This document shows, piece by piece, positions 24,501 to 36,919 of a stretch of DNA of 64,000 bases (the first letter of the stretch is position 1; each line of letters opens with the position of its first letter). The notes under the pieces were generated by a model. The model saw only the letters and a program-made list of their open reading frames with translations. It did not search any database and was not told where the DNA came from. A program made the position numbers and the translations under genes. This DNA is from Klebsormidium nitens (Eukaryota > Streptophyta > Klebsormidiophyceae > Klebsormidiales > Klebsormidiaceae): the NCBI GenBank assembly GCA_000708835.1, contig DF237364.1:17460-81459 (forward strand). The letters are read 5' to 3'.

Positions 24501-27500
24501 GCTGTTCATAACACTTGCACAAGCGCCCAACGCGTTCAGAAGCTGTTCTCATCCTTCCTTCAGGTCTCTTTGTGCGCCTTCAGGGCAGACGGACTTTTGC
24601 CCGCTCGAATAGGGAGTCGATTGTTCAATATTTTCAGCTAGTGCTGGTCGAGTTCACCTAAAATTAAGCAGAACAACCAAGCCTGCAAGCCCGTAAGATC
24701 CTCACCGTCTCCTCCGCAGACAAACTCTCCCCGCCTCCCTTGCTTCCGTCCGCATCCACGCCAGAGGCAAAGGACTGCCTTTCGGACGCTTCGTTGACGT
24801 CATTTGCTGACTCGGACGCGGCCGCCTGCTTTCCAAACGGACCGCTGACGTCAGCATCCGAGTCCGCCGCAAGGACGGGCTTTCCGGACGGTTTGCTGAC
24901 GTCAGGTGCTGATGCGGACGCAGCGGCGAGTGGTTCGGACGGGTCGCGGACGTCGGTCCTGCCGTCCGAGAATGCGCGCACGAATGCGACGTATTCGCGC
25001 GGCAGCGTGAAGGTGGTGGGCATGAGCGAGTTGGCGGCGCGCGAGAAGCGCGCGAGGTGGCCTTTGAGGAGGTCCTGCAAATGATCGAACGAGTGACTAA
25101 GTTGACCACAGCTTCAAGCTTCTCGAACCCCGGGCAAACCACGTTTACGTTTACGTTACGTTTACGTTTACGTTGCGGCTTAGAGCCTGTTTTTAGGAGA
25201 TCATCGGACCAACCGTTTGAAACCCAGATCTCGCAGAAGAATCGTTTGAAATGACAGCGTTTTCGCGAGACTGCTCAATCGAACCGCTCTAAAGATGCGG
25301 TTGCTGAAGACCGCACTCTCGGAATAGACATTGCTGTGCACGAGCACTCGGTGCAGCTCAGACCTCAGCCCATTCCTTTCAGTGTAACGAAGGATGACGC
25401 GCGCTCACCTTCCTAGTGAGCTGCTTGGAGTTGGGGAAATGGTTCACCCTCTGCCACGTCAGCAGCTCGCTGTAGTCAACACGTGGCCTCTGCAGGTGAA
25501 ATACCAGGAATCAGTAGAGTACAAGGAGGCACGTCGCGGAGGCTCTAGCGAACATCGAGCAATTGCCATGGGACCCTCCGCGAAGCTGGCAATGCAGATA
25601 CTCTGTAGAGAAGAGCTCTTACATACCCTGTCACGCGCAATCTGACTTCTCACTATCTTGATGCAAAAGCTGAGGCAGAGAAGTGGCTTTTCGCAGGGAA
25701 GTACATGTAGATGATTTACAGTTTCCCGAACCTTGACTCCTTTTCGCTGCTGCATAGGAGCGACAATCCGCACAATGACAAGCTGCCACAATAAGAAACT
25801 TGTTCTCTCACCGCAGCCCAGGTCCAGAGCACGTTCCACGTCGTGCTGCGGGCGTCCGCATCCACTGCCCACGCTCCGGACACGCGCGCGCATGACGCCA
25901 GCAAGTCCGCCACCTGCACCAGAAGTGGACGTCAGCAACCGTTCGCAAGCGCTGTGCTAGTGCTACCGCTTGAATGAATGATCTGGGAATAATATAAAAG
26001 TCGTAACGTGGCCCCCTAGGAGCCGCCCACTGAAGCAAAGCGGGGCTACATCTTTCCCGATCCTATGCAACTTACCGACGGCAGCTCATTTGGACTTCTT
26101 TACAAGCAAATCTCCATCAGACCTCTGGCACTGGAAGCAGCTCACCGGGACCTTAGACGGGGCCTGATCATTCGGACGGCTCTAAGAGCGAGGATCATGC
26201 TTCGACAGGTGGAAATCCGACACAAATCTCAATCGCCAAATTGCTGTAAACTTTGAGCTGCTGTTTGCAAGGAAAAGGGAGAGGAACTTGCGGCGGCACC
26301 TCGGAGTGGTCTCCAGCGTCCACGCGCAGGAGGAGAACGTCGGACGTCCGCAGCCCAGGCCCGCCAGGCAGGTCCGGCAGCAGCTGAGCGTCCGTGTCCA
26401 GACACTGCGCGACGTCCTACATGCGCACAACAAAATTTTTCAGGGCCCTTGATTCAAATATGGGGCCCACGATGAAATTTTCTCTCTGTGATCTACAATC
26501 TGGCCGTACGCAGCTCGTCAGGTATATCCTGCGGACTGGCATACCGAAGAGCCGCGGCAGAGTAAAGGGGGCCCACGTGAAGATTGGCGTCTGTTCGGGT
26601 ATTTGTCATCCGGCCACCATTGCGAGTGACGCAGTCAAAATCCCCCTTGGAGAACGACGCGGGAGTATGTCGTCCTTTTCCATGTGAACGGTTGAAGCCC
26701 TATTGTCTATTCGGACAACCGCGGTTGAGCTCTCACCCCTGGAAAGTGACCTAAGACCGACTAGCAGGCTGACTCACTATGAGCAGAACGTCCGGGCGTT
26801 CGTTTCTGGAGCTTGTGGTGCCTCAAGAAATGTAGATTTTGTTCAAGGCAGATTCGGAATGTGCCAAAAAGGCGATTGAATGCGTTGCTTCTCACCTTGT
26901 AAAATTGCTGTAGAGCTGGACCCGGCCGTGCCGTTCCTTCCTTGCTCAGCGCCGCACCCGGAGCAAAGCGCGTGAAGATCTGCTCGAACCGGGTTAGTGA
27001 GCCAAAGTCAGTTTGGCTAACCACTGCTGAGACAAGCGTCCCGCTACCTACGGCTGAGGTGGTGGGTTCCGTTTGACTAACCCCGCTTGAATGATCGAGG
27101 TTTTGGCCTGCTGAGACTGCTGGTGCTGCTAACTTCGGAGGAATCGAGTCCCTTTCGTCGTCTTCAGCAAGAGCCCCTCTTTCCAAATGCGTAACTACAC
27201 CGCGGGAACTTTTCCCGATTTCGCCACCTAACTGGCTTGCGGATGGCTCAGGTTCGATTTCGCTCTCCGGTATCAACGAAGCGCTGTCCAACTGACCCTC
27301 GAGGGCCTTCGAAGCGGGTCCAGTTGTTGAGAACCGGCTTTCGAAGCTAGTTCCTTGTGGTGCTGACGACGCATCAGTTTCTAATGCTTCACGTTCACTG
27401 CGTTCAGGGAGACTGTTCCTCACATCGCCATCAATGAGCTGTCCCTCCGACGAATTCCCTTCTGAGGCCTGATAGGCTTCCGTTACTTCGCTCGCTTCTC

Positions 27501-29120
27501 TATGCGCACCGCTACTTGCCTCTCCGAGCATCGTTTCAGCTGAGCTAGACCTCGTGACTGGATCGCATTTGGCCGAGCTGAGAGTGTCGACTTCTTTGAG
27601 TTTTTCCTCGTTCTGCTGGAACTCAGTACTCTTGCTCAACTTTCCACCAGCGCGCTCGGCCCTTTCCGAAGAGCCTGACAAACCGCTGAGCTTTTCATGC
27701 CCAGATCCCTCCGCATGCTCTATACTTTTCTCGTATCCAGCTTCCATAGAGCCGCCAACGTTTCTAGACTTGGCGCCCTGGCTCGCTGGGCTCCTTCGAA
27801 GGCACTCGGACGGAAGTTCCGAGGAGGTTGAGATCCTAACAGTCTCAGAACCCGCACGATAAACTCCCAGGTCCCCAATCCCTGGCAGTGCCTCAACCAA
27901 AACCGCTGCCACATTCTCTTCGTCTGTTTGCGTGTTGCCTTCTTGTTCTCCATCACCCGACTTGCCGAGCTCCGTTCCCAACTTCGGCCCAACTGTCAAG
28001 TCGCTCAGATTAGAACTGTTCACGTCCTTCCCTCTAATCACACCCCCAGCCGCCCCGCTTCTAGCCGGAGCGTCCCAGCTTGACTTTTCGCCGCTACTTT
28101 CCACCCTCTTTTGGCAATTTCCGCTAGCCTTCACGTCCTTCTTCTCTCCCCCTCTTCCGAGTTCCCCAATCGTTCGCCCTCCAAGAACCCGTGCTACGTC
28201 CCTTTTCTTCTCAGCGTTCTCCTTGGCCCCCTCCCCTCTCTCCGCTTGCCCCTTCCGAGGGGTCTCACCATCCGGCTTCTTCCGCAAGCTGCTTCTTCTC
28301 CGGGGGGATGACATCACAGGCGACGCCCCGATCACGATCTCTGTGAGAATAGACGCTCGAGCAGTCTTGCTGCCTTCCAAATGGGGGGCTGCAAAGGCGC
28401 GTTTCTGAGTGGGGGCTGTTGTAGTGTCCCGAAGTGGAATATTTGCGGCCGCCTGGCGACTATTGAGTTGACCAGGGGGAGAGAAACTTGGCCCCTGCTC
28501 GTTGTCACTGAGCGATGGTGCGGTCTCTTCGGGAATCTTCGCAGAGTGCTCAGAGTTCGACAAATATTGTAACTTCGAGTTTGAGAGACTAGTGGTGGTG
28601 GAAATGAGCGGAGAAGAGGACGGGGAAGGTGACAATTGTACAGGTGCTCCTCGGATATCTGTTGGGGAGGATAATTTGGCTGGGGGAAGAGGGGGGGGGC
28701 TAGGCAGCAGCTGTAGAGCGAGATCTTCGGAGCCCTGGCGCTCCTGCAGCTCTTGATGAATAAGGCGGTGCCGCCAATTGAGACTGCACAGAGGAGGACA
28801 TGACATCAGGCAAATGCCATCAAGAGATGGTCAGGCAAAGACCTGCGTCATTGCAGTGGCCATTGATTGCAACAAAGACCAGAGCAGAACATTCTCTTGG
28901 AACAGCCACGTCTGAGCTTCACCGCCATGCTGAAAGCTAGGATCCTACAGAATGTTCAATGTCAACGAGCACCAGGCTAAAGGGAAGTCTCCAGCAGCTT
29001 AGTGTGACGGGCCAATTCACGGAGCGGTGCTTACGCTTGTCCATCAGATTGGTGGTTGCCTGAGCTGAGCTCCCCCAGCAGCTCCTCTGTGGACAGGTCA
29101 AAGATGTCGGTGCAGTCCAT
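21565..29120 (-). CDS. Tubulin-tyrosine-ligase-like protein, TTLL2-like (10 exons)
   Basis: Exons (5' to 3'): 29120-29035, 28783-26896, 26416-26300, 25913-25812, 25489-25409, 25074-24706, 24203-23976, 23543-22755, 22343-22169, 21665-21565. Phases agree; product 1311 residues. Residues 1-658 are a low-complexity Ser/Glu/Lys-rich extension encoded almost entirely by one 1888-base exon. The TTL domain begins near 680: WNVLWTW, QRVNHFPNSKQLTRK, MPTTFTLPREY, WIMKPVGRSRGEGI, VVQKYVEHPLLL, KFDLRLYVLVTSF, GFARF, HLTN (about 980), NCFELFGYDVLVD, PWLVEVNSSPS, and a tail RRWGDLPARLGNYQRIAP. These are the ATP-grasp and tubulin-binding motifs of TTLL enzymes, which add glutamate chains to tubulin tails (known). 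FELFGYD and the helix after CKFSL resemble TTLL2. Two inserts are odd: a 17-residue repeat (about 799-866) and about 130 residues (about 990-1120) after HLTN. The exon 3 donor (GTGCCG) is the weakest junction. Divergent to the PP4 gene. Confidence 0.88.
24745..24966 (-). repeat. 51-bp coding minisatellite in TTLL exon 6
   Basis: Four units of 51 bases, each encoding 17 residues that start with D-V or a variant (DVRDP, DVSKP, DVSGP, DVNEA). Three units carry the palindrome TGACGTCA at 24795-24802, 24846-24853 and 24897-24904, exactly 51 apart, and the fourth has GGACGTCG at 24948. The array stays in frame and has no stops. It lies between the AFVRAFSDG segment and the WIMKP ATP-binding strand. 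Confidence 0.85.
25141..25174. repeat. Short ACGTTT tandem repeat in a TTLL intron
   Basis: Hexamer ACGTTT repeated about six times with two 5-base units, in the intron between TTLL exons 5 and 6. It differs from the plant telomere repeat TTTAGGG and is best read as a microsatellite. Confidence 0.8.
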
Positions 29121-30037
29121 GGCCTTCCGGCCTCTGCAACCCTGCCTATGCTAATGCAGGTTTGCATCGCCGCATCTGCAGCATGGGATTGAGCTGGGGA
29201 GTGCCATCAGGTGCAGAGGCACACCTTTCATCATCACGGCAGAAATCCTTATAACAAGATGTGTCAGAAAATGAATGCATGCTCCTGCTGCCACCTTCAT
29301 CAGGCGAGCTTTTTTGTCAGCAGCTTTCACAAATCAGCTGGACCCATACACAAATGCCCAGAGCAGGGCCGCAAAACTAATCAAGCCAGCTGAACAGAAG
29401 ACGGTGCAATCGTAAAGAACAGGCCCTCGTCTAATCAGCCTCTGTCGATCGCTTTGAAGTTGGAGAAGCTTTTCACAGGCGCTGACACTGAAGGGAGTGA
29501 AGCTGCCTTTCTGGCTTCCAAGGCTCACAAAGTTAGGGTTTGACGCAGTGCTTCTGGTGCGTCCGATACTCAGCCCGCCAACCATCGACCGCCTCTATTT
29601 GATTTGAGCTACTCGGAAAAAGGCCCTCTAAATCGTTTGGGATGAGCAAACTGTAGTTCAGAGCAAACCTGCTGCCACTGGCAGAACAGAACCACTTGAA
29701 GACGTTCTGTGCAGCTTGTAGTAGAGGGGCGCATGCTTGGCCAGGTGGTGAAGTACTTCCTTTGAAGTTTACAGCTTTCTGCCTGCTACTGCTGTTGCTC
29801 CTTCTCTGGCAAGCCATACCCTGCGTATCAGCTTCTGAAGCTGAACCGAGTTTGTATCTTGCGTGTCAAGGGCAGGCAATCCAATCCTTCAATTCAACCT
29901 GCTGAATATCTATTTCCGGGCAACCATCAATTAGTTTGATTGTAAACGACGGGAAGGTGACACTGACAGAAGAGGAGCTAAGGAAAACGTCCAAAATCAA
30001 ACAAAACCTAAAAGAGAAAAGCTGCTGTGCTTTTGGG
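29121..30037. promoter_or_regulatory. Divergent promoter region (TTLL / PP4 catalytic subunit)
   Basis: The ATG codons of the two genes are 917 bases apart and point away from each other. A leucine-rich frame at about 29696-29905 (FCLLLLLLLLWQAI) would resemble a signal peptide but starts with TTG and has no context, so it is not called. No core promoter element is certain. The PP4 leader probably occupies the right part. Confidence 0.4.
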
Positions 30038-33000
30038 ATGTCCGACCTAGACCGTCAGATTGAGCAGCTGCGGCGCTGTGAGCCTTTGAAGGAGAGTGAA
30101 GTAAAGGCGCTATGCACAAAAGCGATGGAGATCCTGGTGGAGGAGAGCAACGTGCAGCGTGTCGACTCCCCTGTCACGGTTGGTATGCTGGAACTCTCCT
30201 TGCAGGAAGTCTTTTGTGGGAGTACCAATCCCCGGCTAGTTTACAAGGGTTTACCCTGTTCCCCAGTTGCTGTCTGTGGTGGTAAATCAAAAGTCCATCT
30301 TTCTACGAGGCACATGGTAAAGTGGTACGAGTTACCGCTTGAGCGTCTTTCTTGTGGTTGTCAGCCCCTCTCAAATGATGACCAGTGATCGTACATCAAG
30401 AATTTTTGATGGACCTACTAGGTTGAGAACTAGGTTGAGAAAGCAGGTTTAGTGCGGGGCTGCTACTGTCAGCAAAACACCTAGAAGCAGCCCCTGACCT
30501 TGAAATCATGGGGCAACACTCTCGCTTTCAATTTGTGAAAGTACGCCGTGATGCACAAGAAAGTAGGGAGTTCATCGTGCGCGCCGTGTCCACTCTGGTG
30601 GAAGGCGCTGTGCTAGTCGCTCAAAACTGATCGTTAGTGGCACAAACACCAGTGTAGGGGCGCACTCGACCTGCTAGCGCACACTTCATGTATCTCATTC
30701 TCGCTGGGCGATTGCGTGGCAATTGCCTCTGAAGTGTCTGACTGGTAGAAAAGTTTAGATCCACTTAACAATATTTCAAGTAACTCTTTTTAAGTGACTC
30801 TCGTTTTTTGCTGTCCAGCTCTGTGGAGACATCCACGGCCAGTTCTATGACTTGAAAGAGCTGTTCACGGTTGGGGGGGAGTGTCCGCAGACCAACTACT
30901 TGTTCATGGGGGACTTCGTAGATCGAGGCTTCTACTCGGTGGAGACTTTCCTCCTCCTCCTTGCCCTCAAAGTGAGCTCCCTCGAGAACCGATTGGAGAT
31001 CAGAGTTGCCATAAGCAGCTCATTCTGAGGATTTTGCAGTTTGACATTCAAGAAAGTCAGTTTGGCATACAAGAAAGTTCGTACCATGAAATGATTGCTG
31101 TGTACGCCTGCATTACAGAGCATGGAAGAAGCACTTGTTTTTCATAGCGCCCTTCCAGATCAAAGGCGGCTAGCGGACTCACGATTGTAAGGCGGCTCAA
31201 GGGGAGTCCTTCGGTGAAGAAAACAGTGTACGGTCAGATTACGTTAGTCATGAATGTAATATATGTGTACTATCTACGAGTGAGGACAGACAGATACGAG
31301 TGACCCTGTCTGATTGTTGAGGTGGTTCTTGCAGGTACGCTATCCAGACAGGATAACGTTGATACGCGGCAATCATGAAAGTAGGCAGATTACGCAGGTA
31401 AGTATCCCTCATGTTTGCGAAATGCGAAGTCCCCCAAGTATCTTCTAAATGGTTCGTTTCATCCTTGACAAACGCGTCTCCTTGCAGACAGTGCTTGATG
31501 GAAGGCGCTGTAACCACCATGCATCCACTACTGAGACCTTGCGGCGTATCTTACATCGTACCCTGGAAGTGTTGCAAAACAAGAATGTTCAATAACGTTC
31601 TACTGCAGATTCTCCGAACCACAAGATGTATGAAAGTTGGTTCTGTAGATGACCGCCTCTCTGCTCAGAAGTTGAAAGTCTGAGCTCTGTGGAAGATGTT
31701 GAAAAGGCTATGCAAGCATAGCGCTGGCTTGTTGAGAAAGCAGACCCTTCCGTCGGCTTTACTTTCAGGTGTACGGGTTCTACGACGAATGTTTGCGGAA
31801 ATACGGGTCCGTCAACGTGTGGCGATACTGCACCGACATATTCGACTATCTAAGGTGAGGGACACCTCCCATGTGACTTGGCTGTCAAGGGTCCTGCTCT
31901 ACAAGATTCTCGACGAACTGAAGTAGTTTGCAACACGACTGCGTTCTGGATCCAATAGTGTTTGATGATGGGCTTCTACCTTTGATGAGTTTGAGCGTCG
32001 GTGCTGGGAGCCGGCTCCAAGTCCCAATACTTTCCCAAACAGTGAAACCGCAAGTTCTGGCAACACAAGTCGTGGAGCAAGCATGGATCGTCATGTCCGT
32101 CTCTCTTGTCACGTGCCCTGCGCTTCCTTAGGTTAAGATCTCCTCATAGGGGAAAGAAATATTGACAGGATCAAAGTTTGATTTCCCTCAACGATGTGTG
32201 GGCGTGCTTATTTGCTCCGATATCCTCCGACCTACGTTCTGCATGGTTGATTCGATTGACATCAGTCGTTCATCCATTGTGTTGATTTGCTCTCCCTGAT
32301 CTCTTGCCCTCTTGCAGTTTATCGGCGCTCATCGACAACCGAATCTTCTGCGTGCACGGGGGCCTCTCACCTTCGATCAGCACCCTTGACCAAGTGAGCT
32401 GACGAAACTTTTGGCTTGCGCTGAGGCAAATCGCGTCATCTTCCAATTCTTTTGTAAGCCGGCAGCCGCTTCTAGGGGACCTTCTTTAGCATCGCGCGTC
32501 TTCAAGCAGTAAGAGAGAGAAGTTCTGGTTTCTCAAGTGAGCATTGAGGTTTGCCTACCGTCAGCCGCTGTTTCCAACGGCGTCACAAATCCAACGGTCT
32601 CGATTTCGGACGGCAGTCTTACGAGGATCTTGGCACCATGCGATCGGCCTTGTCCACGCATGGCCTACGCCCACTTCAAGCAGACAGCCCACTCCTGGTG
32701 CGGCCCTGACCTGTTTTTCTTCTCAACATTGTCCATCGTTCAAGTCCTTTAAAGTATACTAACCCGCTCGTTGAAGGGTTCAGTTGCTCTGGCGGACTGA
32801 GCCTTTTCTCCGATTTCAGGAGATTCGAACCCCTTACTCGCATCTCGGATCCGTGCGGTTGGTGCACCCAGGAGGCGCTTAGGCGAGTGGCGCAATGTGC
32901 GAGTTGCAAAGGTTTGATTTATCGAGAGCTCAATTTTGATGAACCATCTTAATCAATTCCACCTTCTTTCTCCCCCAGATCCGCGCAATTGACCGGAAGC

Positions 33001-34564
33001 AGGAGGTCCCCCACGACGGTGCGATGTGCGACTTGCTGTGGTCGGACCCGGAAGAGATCGAGGGGTGGGGCCTGAGCCCGCGGGGGGCAGGATACCTGTT
33101 TGGGGGTGACGTCGCGACGACCTTCTGCCATGACAACAAGGTGAGAGGAGACAAGGAGCGAGCGGTTCAAGGAAAGTGACGCAGAAATGGTTGGGAAACT
33201 GTATTGTCCGTTTCGCACTCGCTCATGTAATGAGCCAAGCAGGATCTCATGTAATGAGCCAAGGATCCTGTGAGCATGCTTGAGCAGCGTTCACATGTCA
33301 AGCGACGCAAGAGAGTACCTTATTCATAGCAACGCAGGATTGGTTCGAGAACTGGAATCTTATTTAACTCAGCCATTTTGATGTTAGGCATCCTTGAGCG
33401 ACGGCCGATAGAACTAGCAAGTTGCAATTAGTTGCGTTGAGCTAGCCTCAAATGGTTGGGAACGAGGAATAGGCCACTCGAGGCAGTAGCCGACTCTCAA
33501 AACGAGCAAGGGGTTTCTTGAACGACGGGGTTTAAGTGCACTTGAACCCTGTTGGCGAACAATCATTACGCTCTTTTCCACACGCATCGTTTGCTAATTT
33601 GCGCTCGCTAATGTTATGCCCCTCTCTTTTGATGCGAAGGTGGAGCTGATAGCGCGCGCGCACCAGCTGGTGATGGAGGGCTACAAGTGGCTCTTTAACC
33701 AGCAGCTCGTCACCGTTTGGTCTGCGCCCAACTACTGCTACCGGTGAGCCTCCTTCCGCGGCACGTCAATCTTGGAAGCAAGTTGTTCTCGTTTTGAAGT
33801 CGTTGGCGTTGTGGCTCTTGTTTATAAAGCTGTGGCGCGCTGTCGAGTGCACGACTGCCAATGCCTTGGAGAGAGAGTCGGAAGCTTGATGCACTAGATG
33901 TTTGCTTTAGAGTACTCTTCCCTTCATTCAGCGACTAGATCACAGCGAACGAACTGATCCAATAGCGTGGAGAGCGGAGCCATTGCGTTGAGGTCCTGGA
34001 TAGAACGTTTGGCGTTTGAAATGACATCTCGGAGAGTGCGAGTCATGGAGAAGCGCTCCGTCGTGTCCCATCGTTCGATAACCAGTGAGCTTGAAGCGGG
34101 GCAAAGGGCTCGTTCTATAGGCGGTCCTTGCTTCCTTGCTGGAAACCTGTCGACCATTCCGCCAGAACAGGCTGTGCCTGTCTTATCTAAGCTGGGTGCG
34201 CTTGTGCAGGTGTGGGAACGTGGCCGCTATTTTGGAGCTGGACGAGCATCTAGAGAAGAAGTTCACCGTCTTCGAAGCAGCACCCCAGGTAATTTGGTTT
34301 TCACGAACCGTCTCTACTTGCATGCCCAATGCCAGCCTTTAAATCCCTGAGGCAACCGTTCACTTAACACCAAGACAATCTGCCGTACATTCGCTGTTTT
34401 TGGTTCTGTCACGCGCTTCTCGCACTTTAGAGTTCCTTCTAGAGCAGGAGTCTTTGCAGTGATCTTGCAAGGACCGTCTTTTTTGACTTGACGTTACTTG
34501 TCTTCTCTCACAGGATGTTCGAGGCGTTCCCTCTTCCAAGCCTGCTCCGGACTATTTCCTTTAA
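30038..34564 (+). CDS. PP4C: Serine/threonine protein phosphatase 4 catalytic subunit (PP4C/PPX, 9 exons)
   Basis: Exons: 30038-30178, 30819-30971, 31335-31397, 31769-31854, 32318-32393, 32979-33140, 33640-33743, 34210-34288, 34514-34564. Phases agree and give 304 residues, close to the usual length for PP4C (about 305). The N-terminus [15 protein letters not shown] and the end DYFL are diagnostic of PP4 rather than PP2A or PP6. Metal-binding motifs are intact: GDIHG (50-54), GDFVDRG (78-84), GNHES (110-114), plus the later histidines in VHGGLS and [10 protein letters not shown] and the [12 protein letters not shown] loop. The enzyme is a metal-dependent Ser/Thr phosphatase acting with regulatory subunits in DNA repair, centrosome and miRNA-processing functions (known for the family). 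The start was set by conservation; the in-frame sequence upstream lacks an ATG. A Leu replaces the usual Val just before CGDIHG. The downstream neighbour GINS1 is convergent. Confidence 0.96.
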
Positions 34565-35436
34565 GCAACTACCCAAAAAAGCCGCTTCGCGAATGCGATT
34601 AGCTCTAAAGCCACTTGCATGAGCCACTCGATCTTAGGGGACTTCATATCCCCGTTCTTGTACTGTATGAAGAAGGAAGAAGGCCTTATGTGAGTCTGCT
34701 TCCGGCGTTTACTTGTCTAGAATGGTCACACGGCTCTTTGGAATGTTGAACCGTCGAGAAGGTAGCAAACCTGGCAAGCTGTAGGAATCATATCTGGTTT
34801 ACGCAACGCTAGTCAACCATTGCTTATGCAAGATTGCTAGGGACGAGGCCGTCGAGTCGATGGTCGGGTTTTCTACAATTAAGAGCTCAGCTCCGGAATG
34901 CTTGCTCTATGGGTGCTCCAGTCCAACCTTTGATTGAGCTTCGTACGAGGGACCAGACTTCGGGCCTGCCTGCACTGTAACAGTTTCATCATTGCAGCGC
35001 CGAGCTCAATGCTGCCAAATGATGCCGCTGCTCAAGTGTCAATACCTCATAGCCCGCACCGCCTTGCAGGCCGCGAAGTAGGTCGTGGTGGTGAATCGTG
35101 CTCGCGGCTCTCGGAATGGCGATGCAAGCATTTCAAGAACATGTTCATGGCAGCTTGCCGTTGATTGATCGGAGTTTATAAACTTATCACCCGCATCTTA
35201 TACGATGCGGGCTTGCAAATTGTCTTATAATTAGCTGAGCCTGCATGTGCATGCCGACCAGATACTGCCTGGCATGCGCATGCATGTGCATGATATATTG
35301 CCTTCAATGTAGCCTGAAGTCGAATTCGAGCTCTTAGTAGCCTGGCGGCTAGCTAGCCGCGGCGGCCCCGATACTTGCATGATGGCGGCACCATATACAC
35401 ATGAGCCTAGCCTAGCTAGCCCTACTAACATATATA
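34565..35436. other. Intergenic sequence 3' of PP4C
   Basis: No gene is recognised. Around 35235-35300 there are overlapping GCATGC/TGCATG palindromes, similar in style to 45235-45300, that may be remnants of small elements. Confidence 0.35.
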
Positions 35437-36167
35437 CCGTAGTGGAACGTAATGATTCCGAATGCTTGAAAACCTTATTTATTTTATTGAATGCGAGCGA
35501 CTTTCAGCAATTATTTTCCTGAATCCGACCCTGAATCCGAATGGTCCTGAGAATTAAATTCGGATTCTCATTTTGCCTGTCCAAATTCTACGGCAGGCAC
35601 TGTGAACACTTCTCCAACGTTTATATATACAATGAAATCATGAAAAGCTTGAGCACCATGCGTAATGAATCACTATCTAGCTGATTGTATGCACCTTCAA
35701 CGTAGCGCGGGAGAAAGCTTCTTGCCAAACCCGAAGGAAAGGATGTCAGACTGCCGGCTCTTTGCTCTAGCATTGTTTGAAGCGGAGACTGTAGCGCGTC
35801 CTATGGTGGCCAGCCTTGCTGGCTGTTCTCCTGACATTGCGCCCTTTTGTTCCGTCTTGTCAAAACCTCGTCTGATCTGTGTGCTACAGAGCAGACTGCA
35901 AGCTACCTGGGGTAGCCGCCGCGCCGCGGTCGCGCGCCCGGCGCGGCCGCGCCCAGCCATGCGCTCAGCGGCCGCGCTGTGCTGCAAGCCCTGGCCATAC
36001 GGGCGCCGTCGGAGTTTATTTATAAATCCGAATTTTCAAAATCCGAATGCTGGAATGGAGTTATTTTCTGAATGCGAATCTGCACTTTCCGAACCCAAAA
36101 GTGGGTTTCTAACTTTCCGAAGGCAAATAATTATTTATTTATTCGGAATCATTACGTTCCACTACGG
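35437..36167. mobile_element. Non-autonomous DNA transposon (MITE-like) with perfect terminal inverted repeats
   Basis: The ends at 35437-35463 and 36141-36167 are exact reverse complements over 27 bases, beginning CCGTAGTGGAACG. Both are flanked by TA (35435-35436 and 36168-36169), consistent with a TA target-site duplication. The element is 731 bp. Inside each end is AT-rich DNA with repeated AATCCGAA/TTCGGATT motifs, and the core (about 35920-36000) is very CG-rich. A 191-codon frame across the core has no transposase motif and extends past the right end, so I consider the element non-autonomous. The TA target is typical of Tc1/mariner-type elements, but the terminal sequence does not identify a superfamily. 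Perfect ends suggest recent activity. Confidence 0.85.
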
Positions 36168-36919
36168 TACGTTGAATCACTCAGCTAGTCATGTGTACAT
36201 ACGCATGCATAAGTCAGTGCACACGGTGACAGTACAATGATCGATCGAACTAGCTGCATCACATGGCATTGACACTTGTAGTTTAATCCTGGTGTCGCGT
36301 TCAAAGTTTATCTGCCCGGCCCGGCCGTCACTGGCCGTACTTATAAGCTAGTTGACGTGTCAAGGTTGCCGTACGTAGACCAAGAGTGGCCGCCTGTTAG
36401 AGCATACTAAGTCATGGTGCCGGCTGCGGGGAAAAAGCCACTGACAGCCCAGCCACACCGTACATTAACGGTAAACAGAAAGGCAGTTGTACGATGAGAG
36501 ATGCTAACACATGTGGGCCACGCTAAAAATATGTGGCCGCGGCCTCGCAAGACTGGAAGCCACGGATTGAAAGACGGGATTGTTGCGTGTCCGAGCTAGC
36601 CTGTTCTTTGCAATCTTCGATGGCCGCATAACAGGGCAAAGAGTTGACTAGCAATAAATTGAATAGCTCCAGCCCGGAGAAATCTGGAGGCTTTCATCTA
36701 AAAACAATTCCACTCAAGGTGGAAAGACTGCTTTCTGGTTTAGCGCTACACAGTGAGGGAACCTCTGCACAGGATCGTCCCTGTAAGCGGCAATGTAAGT
36801 TCGACCGAAGAGCATTACCCTCCAACGGTTTACCTTATTGCATCCTGATTTTGGAGCCACAGTCGCGGCTCACGGCTGTCCCTTCCGTCCCATCACATTG
36901 ACACAGTACCAATCGCATG
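36168..36919. other. Intergenic sequence between the MITE and the GINS1 3' end
   Basis: No coding sequence is recognised. The GINS1 3' untranslated region is expected in the right part. Confidence 0.4.

Noticed and set aside
25141-25174. Interstitial telomere repeat
   Set aside because: The unit is ACGTTT, not the plant TTTAGGG or a common variant, and the array is only 34 bases.
29696-29905. Leucine-rich, signal-peptide-like small frame upstream of PP4C
   Set aside because: It begins with TTG and its run of leucines comes from CTG/CTT repeats. It lies in the presumed leader/promoter region.
32800-32880. Possible minus-strand tRNA (GGGGTTCGAATCTCC)
   Set aside because: The T-arm folds but no matching acceptor stem, D-arm or anticodon arm is found upstream; it lies in a PP4C intron.
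35665-36240. 191-codon frame across the MITE
   Set aside because: It has no transposase motif and runs through the element's right end into flanking DNA; it is a by-product of the CG-rich core.
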